Assembly (NCBI GenBank): GCA_016716305.1
Contig: JADJWP010000002.1
Coordinates: forward strand, 2,974,501 to 3,038,500
DNA length: 64,000 nucleotides
Direction: 5' to 3'
From: Chloracidobacterium sp.
GTDB lineage: Bacteria > Acidobacteriota > Blastocatellia > Pyrinomonadales > Pyrinomonadaceae
The number at the start of each line of letters is the position of its first letter. Position 1 is the stretch's first letter. The notes beneath the pieces were generated by a model. The model searched no databases. It was not told the origin of the DNA and saw nothing but the letters and a program-made list of their open reading frames with translations. Both the position numbers and the translations under genes were made by a program. Shown piece by piece: positions 26,605 through 35,801 of the stretch.

Positions 26605-27237
26605 TCACTTGCCGAGGTTCGACATTTCGTGCTGAAGAGCCTGGAAATATCGCCCGACGTGAATACCATCCATCACCGCATGATGCCCTTCGACCGAAAC
26701 CGGCATCTTTACCATATTGCCATCAGTGAACGTCTTGCCAAACACGATCCGCGGTACCGTCTGACGATTGTCCATTCTGGATGCATGTTTGAACGCGGTG
26801 AACGAGACCCAGGGAATAACAGAATAGTAAATAAGGTCGATCCGGTCCGATTCGACATCGAATGTCCGCAGTTGTTTATACCGTTCGCGCGACGCGCTTC
26901 CGGCTTTGTCATATTCAAAGACATCCGCCGCATTCTCAAAATAGCAGAATGAAAATGTCTGATCGTCGTTGAGGATCGTTTGGGTGGCGTGTATCTCGTC
27001 AAATTCGACGACGTCGCCGCCGAGCATTCTATGCCTGAACTCGGCAACCGAGTTTGCCGCACGTTGAGAACAAAACAAACATGCCAATGAAAATGAGAGT
27101 TTGTTTTGACGACAGAGACTGCGAACACGGGTCACATCGACATTGGCGCAGATATTGAAGAAAGGGTCAGCGAAGTCTTTGAAAAAAAAATAAGTATCTC
27201 TTCGCGGCCAGGTTTCGAGGTCAATACGGCTAAACAT
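26605..27237 (-). CDS. Chloramphenicol acetyltransferase (CAT) family protein
   Basis: A 210-residue CAT-fold acyltransferase. The N terminus (ETWPRRDTYFFFKDFADPFFNICANVDVT) matches the CAT start region, and the catalytic motif HHAVMDG gives His186 as general base with Asp190 and Gly191 conserved. It starts six bases after nuoN, while longer frames overlapping nuoN are not credible. It resembles classical trimeric CAT closely in length, but whether it acetylates chloramphenicol or a native metabolite is unknown; its place in a housekeeping operon argues for an endogenous role. Confidence 0.85.
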   Translation of the reverse strand: MFSRIDLETWPRRDTYFFFKDFADPFFNICANVDVTRVRSLCRQNKLSFSLACLFCSQRAANSVAEFRHRMLGGDVVEFDEIHATQTILNDDQTFSFCYFENAADVFEYDKAGSASRERYKQLRTFDVESDRIDLIYYSVIPWVSFTAFKHASRMDNRQTVPRIVFGKTFTDGNMVKMPVSVEGHHAVMDGIHVGRYFQALQHEMSNLGK

Positions 27238-27242
27238 CGCGG

Positions 27243-28772
27243 CTAACGGATATTCACTACTGCCGGCCCGATCTTTTCCGAGAATTTCTCGATCACCCTG
27301 TCGCCGAAGATGCCGAAATAAAAGACGCCCAGGACAGTGATCAGGATGACCGCGGCGAGCGCTGTAGGGATCTGAGGGGCGAGCCAATCGGTCGTACGCT
27401 CTTTGAAGAACATCACGACAATTAACCGAAGGTAATAGTATGCCGAAATGGCAGTGTTTATGACGGCTACGACGACCAACACGGTCAGCAGAGCACTTCC
27501 AGCTTCCAATGCGGGCCGGAACACAAGCACTTTGCCGACAAAACCTGCCGTGAGCGGCAAGCCGAAAAGGCTGAGCATGAAAAGCGAAAGGGTGAATGAG
27601 AGTACCGGAGCTTTGAAACCGATGCCGTTATAGTCTTCGAATTCGGTCCGTCGATCGTTCTTTTGGCCGATCAGTGTGATCACGGCAAACGCACCGAGAT
27701 TGGCGACCGCATACGTCAGCATGTAGAAGGCCACCGCCGCAATGGCCGAATCGCGGCCGGTGATCGTGGTCGCCATTCCGGCTCCGACGAATCCGACCAA
27801 GGCATAGCCTGCATGCGATATCGACGAGTAAGCGAGCATCCGCTTAATGTTGTTCTGCATTATCGCCGCAACGTTGCCGACCGTCATTGTGATCATCGCC
27901 ATGATCGCAAGCGCCGATATCCACGAATCATGCAAATATCCTGCTGCTTGCGCACCGGCAACGAGAGGCAATCCGATAACAAAAACGCGAAGGAATGACG
28001 CAAAGGCGGCCGCCTTTGGCCCGGCGGCCATAAAGCCCGTTATCGGCGAAGGGGCACCCTCGTAGACGTCCGGGGTCCAAACATGGAACGGAGCAGCGGC
28101 GATCTTAAAGCCGAAGCCGACCAACATCATTGCCCCGCCGACGAGCAAGAGGGCGGGGAAATTCGCGTCAGCGAGATTGGCCGCGATGACGCTGATATTT
28201 GTCGAACCGACCGCGCCATAGATGAGAGCCATGCCGTAAAGCAAGAACGCGGAGGCAAGCGAACCCAGAATGAAGTATTTCATTGCAGATTCGTTGGATT
28301 TGAGGTCGCCCTTTCGCAATCCCGCCATCACATAGGTAGCGATCGAAAGCGTTTCGAGACCAAGGAAAATGACCACGAAGTCATTACCCGAGGCCATCAG
28401 CATCATCCCAAACGTCGCAAACATCAACAACGCATGATATTCGCCTGCTGCAATGTCTTCGCGATCGACCCAAACGGTCGAGATAAGTATCGTAAGGGCC
28501 GAGACGAGAAGGAAGACGAATGAAAAGCTAAGACGAAGATTATCGTGAATGATCATCCCGCTCCACGCCATCGCGGGAACGCCGCTGTCCGCGGACCAGA
28601 TCATCGAGAGAAAGACCGCCGATGCAGCGAGACCGAGAAGCGAGATCGTGCCGGTCACCCCGCGATGCCGGGGAAAAAAACTGTCGTAGAGCATCACGAT
28701 GATGCCCGTAACGGCGACGATCATCTCGGGAAGGATGATTGAGATATTTACGTTAGGGTCGACCAATTGCAT
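27243..28772 (-). CDS. nuoN: NADH-quinone oxidoreductase subunit N
   Basis: A 509-residue antiporter-like membrane subunit of complex I with about 14 transmembrane helices. It carries the Mrp-type features of NuoN: LGLETLSIATYVMAGL (conserved Glu in TM5), the KIAAAPFHVWTPDVYEGAPSP loop with the proton-path lysine, and NNIKRMLAYSSISHAGYAL. Last canonical gene of the nuo operon; the CAT gene follows after six bases. Confidence 0.96.
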   Translation of the reverse strand: MQLVDPNVNISIILPEMIVAVTGIIVMLYDSFFPRHRGVTGTISLLGLAASAVFLSMIWSADSGVPAMAWSGMIIHDNLRLSFSFVFLLVSALTILISTVWVDREDIAAGEYHALLMFATFGMMLMASGNDFVVIFLGLETLSIATYVMAGLRKGDLKSNESAMKYFILGSLASAFLLYGMALIYGAVGSTNISVIAANLADANFPALLLVGGAMMLVGFGFKIAAAPFHVWTPDVYEGAPSPITGFMAAGPKAAAFASFLRVFVIGLPLVAGAQAAGYLHDSWISALAIMAMITMTVGNVAAIMQNNIKRMLAYSSISHAGYALVGFVGAGMATTITGRDSAIAAVAFYMLTYAVANLGAFAVITLIGQKNDRRTEFEDYNGIGFKAPVLSFTLSLFMLSLFGLPLTAGFVGKVLVFRPALEAGSALLTVLVVVAVINTAISAYYYLRLIVVMFFKERTTDWLAPQIPTALAAVILITVLGVFYFGIFGDRVIEKFSEKIGPAVVNIR

Positions 28773-28844
28773 AGCAAAACCAACGAACAGCCGAACGTTG
28801 CCGCTGTCAGATCAAGATTTCGGTCAAGACAAACCTGCGGCGGA

Positions 28845-30437
28845 TCATAAACCGTCTTTACTTGCCTTTTCGACCGAGCCGCCGGCTTGATTCATCACGC
28901 GCTCCTGGATCGCGACCACAGCTTCGCGCGACCGGTCGAGGAACGGTTTGGGATATACACCCATGAAAACCATCAAAAACAGAAGCGGGGCGATGAGCCC
29001 GATCTCGCGCCAATCGAGATCTTTCAGACCTCGATTCTTATCGTTCGTGACCTTTCCGAAAAAGACGCGTTGGATCATCCAGAGCAGATATACTGCGGCG
29101 AAGATGACCCCGGTTCCGGCCAGCATCGTTGCAACATAATTCCAGTTCACCGTGGCGGTAACGCCAAGGATCGACGATTTCCACATGCCGACCATTATCA
29201 GAAACTCGCCGACGAACCCGTTTAGAAACGGAAGTCCGACAGAGGACATCGAAGTGATGACGAAAATCGTCGAGTAGACCGGCATCACATTGGCGAGCCC
29301 GCCAAATTCGCTGATCGCCCGTGTATGTCTGCGTTCGTAAATGAACCCGACCAGAAGGAACAGTGCACCGGTCGAAACGCCGTGGTTGAGCATTTGATAA
29401 AGCGCTCCCTGCATTCCCCATTCGGTGAACGAGAACATCCCGAGAATGACGAAGCCCATGTGAGCGACCGAAGAATAGGCGACGAGGCGTTTTACGTCGG
29501 GTTGGACCATTGCGACAAGCGCACCGTAGATTATCCCGATGATCGCCAGGACGATAAAGACCCATGCGAGTTCGCGGCTGGCCTCGGGGAACAACGGAAA
29601 GTTGAAACGCATCAATCCGTAAGTTCCCATTTTGAGAAGCACCGCCGCGAGGATCACCGAACCGGCCGTAGGTGCTTCGGTATGAGCATCCGGAAGCCAT
29701 GTATGGAACGGGAATAACGGTACCTTGATAGCGAACGCTAGTGCGAACGCGAGGAACAGGAGCATTCCGACCTGCGGCGTGAAGACCAGCTCACCGGACC
29801 GGAGTGACTCGAGAAGCGTTACGAAGTCGAACGTCCCGCTTCCTGTCGCGGTCAAATGCAGATAATAGAGACTGATGATCGCCACCAGCATCAACAGACT
29901 GCCAAAGGCGGTGAAGATGAAAAATTTGATCGCCGCATATATGCGGTTGTCGCCGCCCCATATACCGATAAGGAAGAACATCGGAACAAGCGAGGCCTCG
30001 AAAAACAAATAAAACACAAGCAGATCGAGCGATACAAAAACGCCGATCATCGCACTTTCGAGAAGAAGGAGGAATATGTAAAAGGCCGTCGGGCGCTTTT
30101 CGACCGCGTTCCAGGTGGAAAGCACAGCGATCGGCATGATAAAGGTCGTCAGAATGACAAGCCAGAGGCTCAGTCCGTCGACCCCGACATGATAGTTGGT
30201 GTTGATCGCCTTGATCCAAGGTACGTTCCTTTCAAAATAAAAACCGCTTGCCGACGCTGCGCCCTGATCGGCTAGCAACATCAGAGAGATCAGGAATACG
30301 ACAAGAGTTATCGCAAAGGTCACCCATTTCAGATGCGATTCCTGTTTCCAGAACATCTGATGCCCGAGCAGCCCGACCGCACCCAACACTGGCAGCAGTA
30401 TCAGGATGGTCAGTATATTCTTGATAATAAAATCCAT
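28845..30437 (-). CDS. nuoM: NADH-quinone oxidoreductase subunit M
   Basis: A 530-residue antiporter-like proton-pumping subunit of complex I. Recognised by FFEASLVPMFFLIGIWGG (essential TM5 Glu), KVPLFPFHTWLPDAHTEAPT and PDVKRLVAYSSVAHMGFVILG. I start at 30437 (MDFIIKNILTILILLP), 25 bases after the stop of the exported protein gene; an in-frame upstream start would overlap that gene. Separated from nuoN by 72 bases. Confidence 0.95.
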   Translation of the reverse strand: MDFIIKNILTILILLPVLGAVGLLGHQMFWKQESHLKWVTFAITLVVFLISLMLLADQGAASASGFYFERNVPWIKAINTNYHVGVDGLSLWLVILTTFIMPIAVLSTWNAVEKRPTAFYIFLLLLESAMIGVFVSLDLLVFYLFFEASLVPMFFLIGIWGGDNRIYAAIKFFIFTAFGSLLMLVAIISLYYLHLTATGSGTFDFVTLLESLRSGELVFTPQVGMLLFLAFALAFAIKVPLFPFHTWLPDAHTEAPTAGSVILAAVLLKMGTYGLMRFNFPLFPEASRELAWVFIVLAIIGIIYGALVAMVQPDVKRLVAYSSVAHMGFVILGMFSFTEWGMQGALYQMLNHGVSTGALFLLVGFIYERRHTRAISEFGGLANVMPVYSTIFVITSMSSVGLPFLNGFVGEFLIMVGMWKSSILGVTATVNWNYVATMLAGTGVIFAAVYLLWMIQRVFFGKVTNDKNRGLKDLDWREIGLIAPLLFLMVFMGVYPKPFLDRSREAVVAIQERVMNQAGGSVEKASKDGL

Positions 30438-30462
30438 GTCTATTCTTAAAGACCGCTTCTGG

Positions 30463-31104
30463 TCATTTGGGTTCGGCAGCATACAGCGATGCGGCCAGGA
30501 TCCAACCGGACGTCGAGCGGCCGGTTTTCGATGTATAGGCCACTTCTGCCCAGTCGCCCTTAACGTTCAATAACTTGACAACATCGTTCTTGACGACGAA
30601 CGCCTTTTGCTTCGTCTTTGCGTCCGCCGAAGTATGAAAGAACGCTTTGGCCGACGCGATCATTCTGACGCTTTCCCATTCACCGGGTTCAGTGAGTTCA
30701 AGGTCGAGCCCTTCCTCGTCCTTCAGAACAGGAGCGACATTCCAACAGCCGCCGTGCTCGCCAAAGAGCCTGATGTTGATGCCACGCTTTCCCGAGATCT
30801 CGGTGGCTGTCAACTCACCGTCGATAAGGTCGTCTGCGAACGCCGGATGCCACGTTCTTATCTCGTATCGGCCTTCGCCCGAGGGCGTGCCGAAAATGAC
30901 GAACCTGCACGTAAAGCGGGGATTTCCTTTACCATCATCCCCGGTTCCCTGGTCGAAATAACCGGTCAGCCGGCCTTTTGAGTCGACCCCGATCATGAGT
31001 CCGTCGTAATCGCCGGAGACGACCGCAGACTGAGCCTCAACCGAGCAAACCGCGCCGCCAAGCCAAAAAACTATCAAACAGAAAAAAGATAATGCCGAGT
31101 GCAT
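30463..31104 (-). CDS. Exported SH3-like protein embedded between nuoL and nuoM
   Basis: A 213-residue protein with a signal peptide (about 1-24, ending SVEAQ) that is not a complex I subunit. The middle section (SGDYDGLMIGVDSKGRLTGYFDQGTG) is a beta-rich domain with an acidic tip; the last ~60 residues (KAFVVKNDVVKLLNVKGDWAEV...GWILAASL) look like a bacterial SH3 (SH3b) domain. The start at 31104 is five bases from the nuoL stop. Its function is unknown. Being exported, it cannot easily be a peripheral-arm subunit. Confidence 0.78.
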   Translation of the reverse strand: MHSALSFFCLIVFWLGGAVCSVEAQSAVVSGDYDGLMIGVDSKGRLTGYFDQGTGDDGKGNPRFTCRFVIFGTPSGEGRYEIRTWHPAFADDLIDGELTATEISGKRGINIRLFGEHGGCWNVAPVLKDEEGLDLELTEPGEWESVRMIASAKAFFHTSADAKTKQKAFVVKNDVVKLLNVKGDWAEVAYTSKTGRSTSGWILAASLYAAEPK

Positions 31105-31108
31105 TCGA

Positions 31109-33256
31109 TCAACTGACCAGCCTGATCCCGTAGTAAATGAAATAACCCAAAACCACGAGAGCTCCAAAAATGATCATCGCCGCATACGACCGGATGAATC
31201 CCACCTGTATCTGTCGGATCGCCGAGCCGACTTCTGCAACAAAGCTGCCGATTCCGTTAACGATACCGTCAATAAATCCGAGATCGAATCCTTTCCAAAG
31301 AACATTCCGAGAAAGATCGGTTAGCGGATCAACGATATAGCCGTTGTAAAATTCGTCGAGCCGCCACTTCTGTTCAAGGATCTTGGGCATTTGCCGGAGC
31401 GGATTGTTGCGAAACAGGGCAAATCCGATGCCGATGCCGACGATCGCGAGGACGGTCGAGAGCAAGGCGAGCCAGCGTTCGGTGCTTACGGCCTCGGGCG
31501 AATGTGCTTTTGCGTTTTCGCGTGCCTTTTCCGCAGCCGGCGTCGCAACATCAGCAACGACCGGTTCGAGAACGTGCTCAAATGCATTTGCGTCCTTGAT
31601 GCCGACCAAAGAACTCATTGCATAAGGGATGCCGACCAGGCCGCCAAAGGTCGAAAGTACTGCCAGTACGATCAGCGGAACGGTCATCGACCACGGCGAT
31701 TCATGCGGTTTGAAATCATGCGGTAGTGCGTGATGATGTTCGTCGTCATCGTCAGCATGAGCTGCGTGTGAACCGGCGTCGTGATCCGGCAGATCGTGAT
31801 GTTCTTCGCCGGGGAGAGCATCATGAAACCGCTCTTCGCCCCAGAATGTCATTATCATCATCCGCGTCATATAGACGGCGGTAAGTATCGCAGTGATCAC
31901 AGCGACGACCCAAAGATATTCGTTGCCCGGAAAATAGCCGTTCTGAAAATATTTGTCCGCTGCAAAGGTCTTGTAAAGGATCTCGTCCTTTGAGAAAAAG
32001 CCCGAAAAGATGGGTATGCCGGCGATCGCAAGCCAACCGGTCGCCATCGTTATGAAGGTGATCGGCATGTATTTCCGAAGATTTCCCATCTTCCGCATGT
32101 CCTGCTCGTGATGCATTCCATGAATTACCGAGCCCGAACCAAGGAAGAGCAATGCTTTGAAGAAAGCGTGGGTCATCACATGGAATATCGCGACGACGAA
32201 AGCACCGACACCCGCGGCAAGGAACATAAAGCCGAGCTGCGAGACGGTGGAATATGCAAGCACCTTTTTAATATCGTTCTGGGCGATCGCGATCGTCGCA
32301 GCAAAGATCGCCGTTGCGGCGCCGATCACAGCGATGATCCACATCGCCGTCGGGGCAAATTGATAGATCGCGTTTGAGCGGACAACGAGGTAAACGCCCG
32401 CGGTGACCATAGTTGCGGCATGGATCAGGGCAGACACCGGGGTCGGGCCGGCCATCGCGTCGGGCAGCCACGTCAATAGCGGGATCTGCGCGGATTTACC
32501 AGTAGCACCGATGAACAACAAAACCCCAACCGAGGTCAGGCCGCCGGCTATGACCGCTCCCCACGTGAACGGATCGGCTGACATGAAGGCAAGCACATAA
32601 CTGAAAACGCTCTGAACCTCGACGCCCTCGACGTTCTTGTCAAAAAATGAGATCGATCCGGTCAGCGTGAAGATGAGGAAAATTCCCATCAGTACGCCCC
32701 AGTCGCCGATCCGGTTCATAACGAACGCTTTCTTCGCGGCTTCGCGTGCTTCGTCTTTCTTGATGTAGTAACCGATCAGAAGATATGAACAAAGCCCTAC
32801 GCCTTCCCAGCCTACGAACATCAGAAGGTAGTTGTCCGCGAGCACCAGCGTAAGCATCGCGAACATGAACAGGTTCAGATACGCGAAAAAGCGGTAGAAG
32901 CCCTTATCGCCATGCATATAGCCGGTGGCGAAAATGTGGATCAGAAGGCCAACGAACGTAACAAAACAAGCATAGACCGCAGAGAGCCGGTCCATCCCAA
33001 GAGCAAAGTCGCCTCGAAAGCCGCCAACATTTATCCATGTCCAGATATGGTCGAGGATCGGCTTGTCGATGAACATCGCGCCGCCGTTGGCAACAAATGC
33101 CATGTAGAATGCGACAACGCACGAAACCGCGATCGCCCCGCATGCGACGACGCCACTGAACATCTCGTTCTTGAGACGTCCGCCGACGAGCCAGTTGATG
33201 ACGGCTCCGACTAGCGGAGCGAAGATGATTATGCTTAGAAGGTTATTCTCAACCAT
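31109..33256 (-). CDS. nuoL: NADH-quinone oxidoreductase subunit L
   Basis: A 715-residue antiporter-like subunit with about 16 helices and the lateral amphipathic helix. Motifs include VGWEGVGLCSYLLIGYY (essential Glu), KSAQIPLLTWLPDAMAGPTPVSALIHAATMVTAGV and ND IKKVLAYSTVSQLGFMF-type segment. An unusual loop at 31700-31807 is packed with His, Asp and Glu (ten His in about 36 residues), following FWGEERFHD. Next gene downstream is the exported SH3-like protein, upstream an FG-GAP-like exported protein. Confidence 0.96.
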   Translation of the reverse strand: MVENNLLSIIIFAPLVGAVINWLVGGRLKNEMFSGVVACGAIAVSCVVAFYMAFVANGGAMFIDKPILDHIWTWINVGGFRGDFALGMDRLSAVYACFVTFVGLLIHIFATGYMHGDKGFYRFFAYLNLFMFAMLTLVLADNYLLMFVGWEGVGLCSYLLIGYYIKKDEAREAAKKAFVMNRIGDWGVLMGIFLIFTLTGSISFFDKNVEGVEVQSVFSYVLAFMSADPFTWGAVIAGGLTSVGVLLFIGATGKSAQIPLLTWLPDAMAGPTPVSALIHAATMVTAGVYLVVRSNAIYQFAPTAMWIIAVIGAATAIFAATIAIAQNDIKKVLAYSTVSQLGFMFLAAGVGAFVVAIFHVMTHAFFKALLFLGSGSVIHGMHHEQDMRKMGNLRKYMPITFITMATGWLAIAGIPIFSGFFSKDEILYKTFAADKYFQNGYFPGNEYLWVVAVITAILTAVYMTRMMIMTFWGEERFHDALPGEEHHDLPDHDAGSHAAHADDDDEHHHALPHDFKPHESPWSMTVPLIVLAVLSTFGGLVGIPYAMSSLVGIKDANAFEHVLEPVVADVATPAAEKARENAKAHSPEAVSTERWLALLSTVLAIVGIGIGFALFRNNPLRQMPKILEQKWRLDEFYNGYIVDPLTDLSRNVLWKGFDLGFIDGIVNGIGSFVAEVGSAIRQIQVGFIRSYAAMIIFGALVVLGYFIYYGIRLVS

Positions 33257-33262
33257 TGCGCT

Positions 33263-33724
33263 CTAGTACCCGATGAACTTACCTTTGCGGTAAACATGAA
33301 TACCACCAACATCTGACTCGCACCTAAAATCTGCAGGTGCATCGGTCTTCAACTTCCAGGGGTAGCTAGCGTCGTATTTTTCACCTTTCTCGAAAAGCAG
33401 AAGGTCGGAAAACTTCGCATCCTCAACATCGTATATGTGCAGAAAGAATGGTTTCCAACCGACTCCTTCTGACAAAAACGCCATCATGAACCCCTTCGAA
33501 CCGCGAACAAATTTAACCGCGTAGTCCCGTTTCCCATTGCCGTCGAAGTCACCGACAAGGATTCTCTTGTTCTCGTCTGGCTTCTCATAACATTCGCCGG
33601 CCAACTCCCAGCCTCGATAGTTTCGGTCAAGATATGCCTTCAACGATCGAGGCAATGTCTGTGTCAGACACACTTGCGACATTAAACCCAAGAGAAAAAA
33701 CAACAAAAGCCAATATTTGCCCAT
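33263..33724 (-). CDS. Small exported protein with FG-GAP-like motif, between nuoK and nuoL
   Basis: A 153-residue protein with a signal peptide (about 1-21, LLLFFLLGLMSQVCLTQ). The segment VGDFDGNGKRDYAVKFV fits the calcium-binding D-x-D-G-N-G-x-x-D turn of FG-GAP/VCBS repeats, though only one copy is present. It sits nine bases after nuoK and six before nuoL. Not a known complex I component. Unknown role in the periplasm or envelope. Confidence 0.75.
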   Translation of the reverse strand: MGKYWLLLFFLLGLMSQVCLTQTLPRSLKAYLDRNYRGWELAGECYEKPDENKRILVGDFDGNGKRDYAVKFVRGSKGFMMAFLSEGVGWKPFFLHIYDVEDAKFSDLLLFEKGEKYDASYPWKLKTDAPADFRCESDVGGIHVYRKGKFIGY

Positions 33725-33733
33725 GGGGACAAC

Positions 33734-34039
<306 letters not shown>

Positions 34040-34071
34040 TTGAAAAAGGCCTTCGGCGATCGTCCAGGCTC

Positions 34072-34620
34072 CTATACCGGTTTCTTATCGTCGTTATCCG
34101 CCACAAGTTCGAGCCGCGGCTGATTTGCTTTGCGTACCAAATTTACAGCTCCGACCACCGCCATCAATAACATCACGCCCACGATCTCGACCGGCAAAAG
34201 ATATTCGGTGTACATCGCCGTACCGATATTCATCGTATTGCCGACCGTTGTATTTGCATCGATCTCGACTTTCGGAGCTCTCAATACGGCATAGAAAATA
34301 AAGAAAGTCTGGGCGAGCAGCGCGACACCAAGGCCGCCGCCGATGACGTAAAGATACCTGAGCCGGTCGAGCGGTTTCTCTTCGTCCAAATTGAGGAGCA
34401 TTATCACGAAAACGACAAGGACCATGATCGCCCCGGCATAAACGAGGATCTGCGTTATCGCAATGAACGGTGCCGCCAGGGTCAGATACAGACACGACAA
34501 TGCAATGAACACGCCGATCAGCGAAATCGCACTGTAAAGCGGATTGCGGTGGTAAACCATCGAGATCGCACACGCGATCGCGAATCCCGCAAACAGAAAA
34601 AACAAAACGCTCCCTACCAT
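34072..34620 (-). CDS. nuoJ: NADH-quinone oxidoreductase subunit J
   Basis: A 182-residue membrane subunit with five helices. ISLIGVFIALSCLYLTLAAPFIAITQILVYAGAIMVLVVFVIML is the NuoJ signature region (seen as two adjoining helices). It follows nuoH by 90 bases; in most operons nuoI lies in this interval, but here the interval is too short for it and contains no frame. Confidence 0.95.
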   Translation of the reverse strand: MVGSVLFFLFAGFAIACAISMVYHRNPLYSAISLIGVFIALSCLYLTLAAPFIAITQILVYAGAIMVLVVFVIMLLNLDEEKPLDRLRYLYVIGGGLGVALLAQTFFIFYAVLRAPKVEIDANTTVGNTMNIGTAMYTEYLLPVEIVGVMLLMAVVGAVNLVRKANQPRLELVADNDDKKPV

Positions 34621-34710
34621 AAAGATCTTCCGCTAAAATCCGGAAACCCCAAGATACTGAACTCGATCAAGAACGGACAACGTCACATGTGACATCAACC
34701 TCGCCAATGA

Positions 34711-35796
34711 TCACCGATTGAGAAAATAAACAACAATGATCGTGCCTATGACATTCGCGATCGCTACGGGCAGCAAAAACTTCCACCCGAAATTCATGAG
34801 TTGGTCAAAACGGAATCGCGGTAATGTTCCGCGAATCCAGATATACAAGAACAAAAAGAAAAATATCTTTAGCAAAAACCCGACGTGGCTGACGATCGCA
34901 TATGGTATCGAGCCATAATCGAAAACGTGCGTCAAACCAGGGATATACCATCCGCCAAGGAAAAGCACGACGATCATCACCGAAACCGTGAACATGTTCA
35001 CGTATTCAGCCATAAAGAACAGGGCGAATTTCAGAGCGCTGTATTCGGTATGAAACCCTGCAACTAGCTCGGTCTCGGCTTCCGGCAGGTCAAAGGGAAC
35101 CCTGTTCGTCTCGGCGAAAGCCGCGATCAGAAATACTACAAACCCGATGAACTGCGGAATGATGAACCACTTGAATGTCGATTGTCCCTGTGCCCAAATG
35201 ATCTCATGTAGGTCTAGCGACCCCGCGAGAATCACAACGCCGATGATCGAGGCTCCCATCGCAAGTTCATACGAGATCATCTGAGCCGATGAACGCAAAC
35301 CACCCATGAGCGAATACTTGCTGTTGGACGACCAACCGGCAAGCGCGATACCATAGACGCCGACCGATGTGATCGCCAGTACGTAGAGTACGCCGACGTC
35401 GAGCCGGGCAATCGTCAGCGGCACCTGCTTTATCGTGTCGCCGAGGCCGTAAGGCAAAAAGCTGAGGTCGACATTTATTGGCGGCCCGAACGGATAAACG
35501 ATCATCGGCAGAAGAGCACACGTGATCGCGACAAGCGGCGCAAGGAAATAGACGAACTTCGTCGACTTATCCGGGACGAGGTCTTCTTTGAGAATGAACT
35601 TCAACAGATCTGCGAACGGCTGAAGTACACCCCAGGGCCCGACACGATTCGGCCCAACGCGTCCCTGCATCCACCCTAAAACTTTGCGTTCAGCAAGGAC
35701 GGTATAAGCGACGATCATCAGCACGCCCTGGAATGCGAGCAAAATAGCTACGCTGTAAACAATGAACGGAAAAGCTGTTTTGATGGCCTGTTCCAT
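34711..35796 (-). CDS. nuoH: NADH-quinone oxidoreductase subunit H
   Basis: A 361-residue, eight- or nine-helix subunit that forms the quinone-entry channel. LAERKVLGWMQGRVGPNRVGPWG and EDLVPDKSTKFVYFLAP near the N terminus, SLDLHEIIWAQ, and FAETNRVPFDLPEAETELVAGFHTEYS (split here) are classical NuoH motifs. Starts five bases after the nuoG stop. Confidence 0.97.
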   Translation of the reverse strand: MEQAIKTAFPFIVYSVAILLAFQGVLMIVAYTVLAERKVLGWMQGRVGPNRVGPWGVLQPFADLLKFILKEDLVPDKSTKFVYFLAPLVAITCALLPMIVYPFGPPINVDLSFLPYGLGDTIKQVPLTIARLDVGVLYVLAITSVGVYGIALAGWSSNSKYSLMGGLRSSAQMISYELAMGASIIGVVILAGSLDLHEIIWAQGQSTFKWFIIPQFIGFVVFLIAAFAETNRVPFDLPEAETELVAGFHTEYSALKFALFFMAEYVNMFTVSVMIVVLFLGGWYIPGLTHVFDYGSIPYAIVSHVGFLLKIFFFLFLYIWIRGTLPRFRFDQLMNFGWKFLLPVAIANVIGTIIVVYFLNR

Positions 35797-35801
35797 AAAA
35801 A

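Noticed and set aside
26605..27237. CAT gene as a sign of an acquired resistance island
   Set aside because: No transposase, integrase, repeats or base-composition break; it is directly after nuoN in an ordinary operon-like row.
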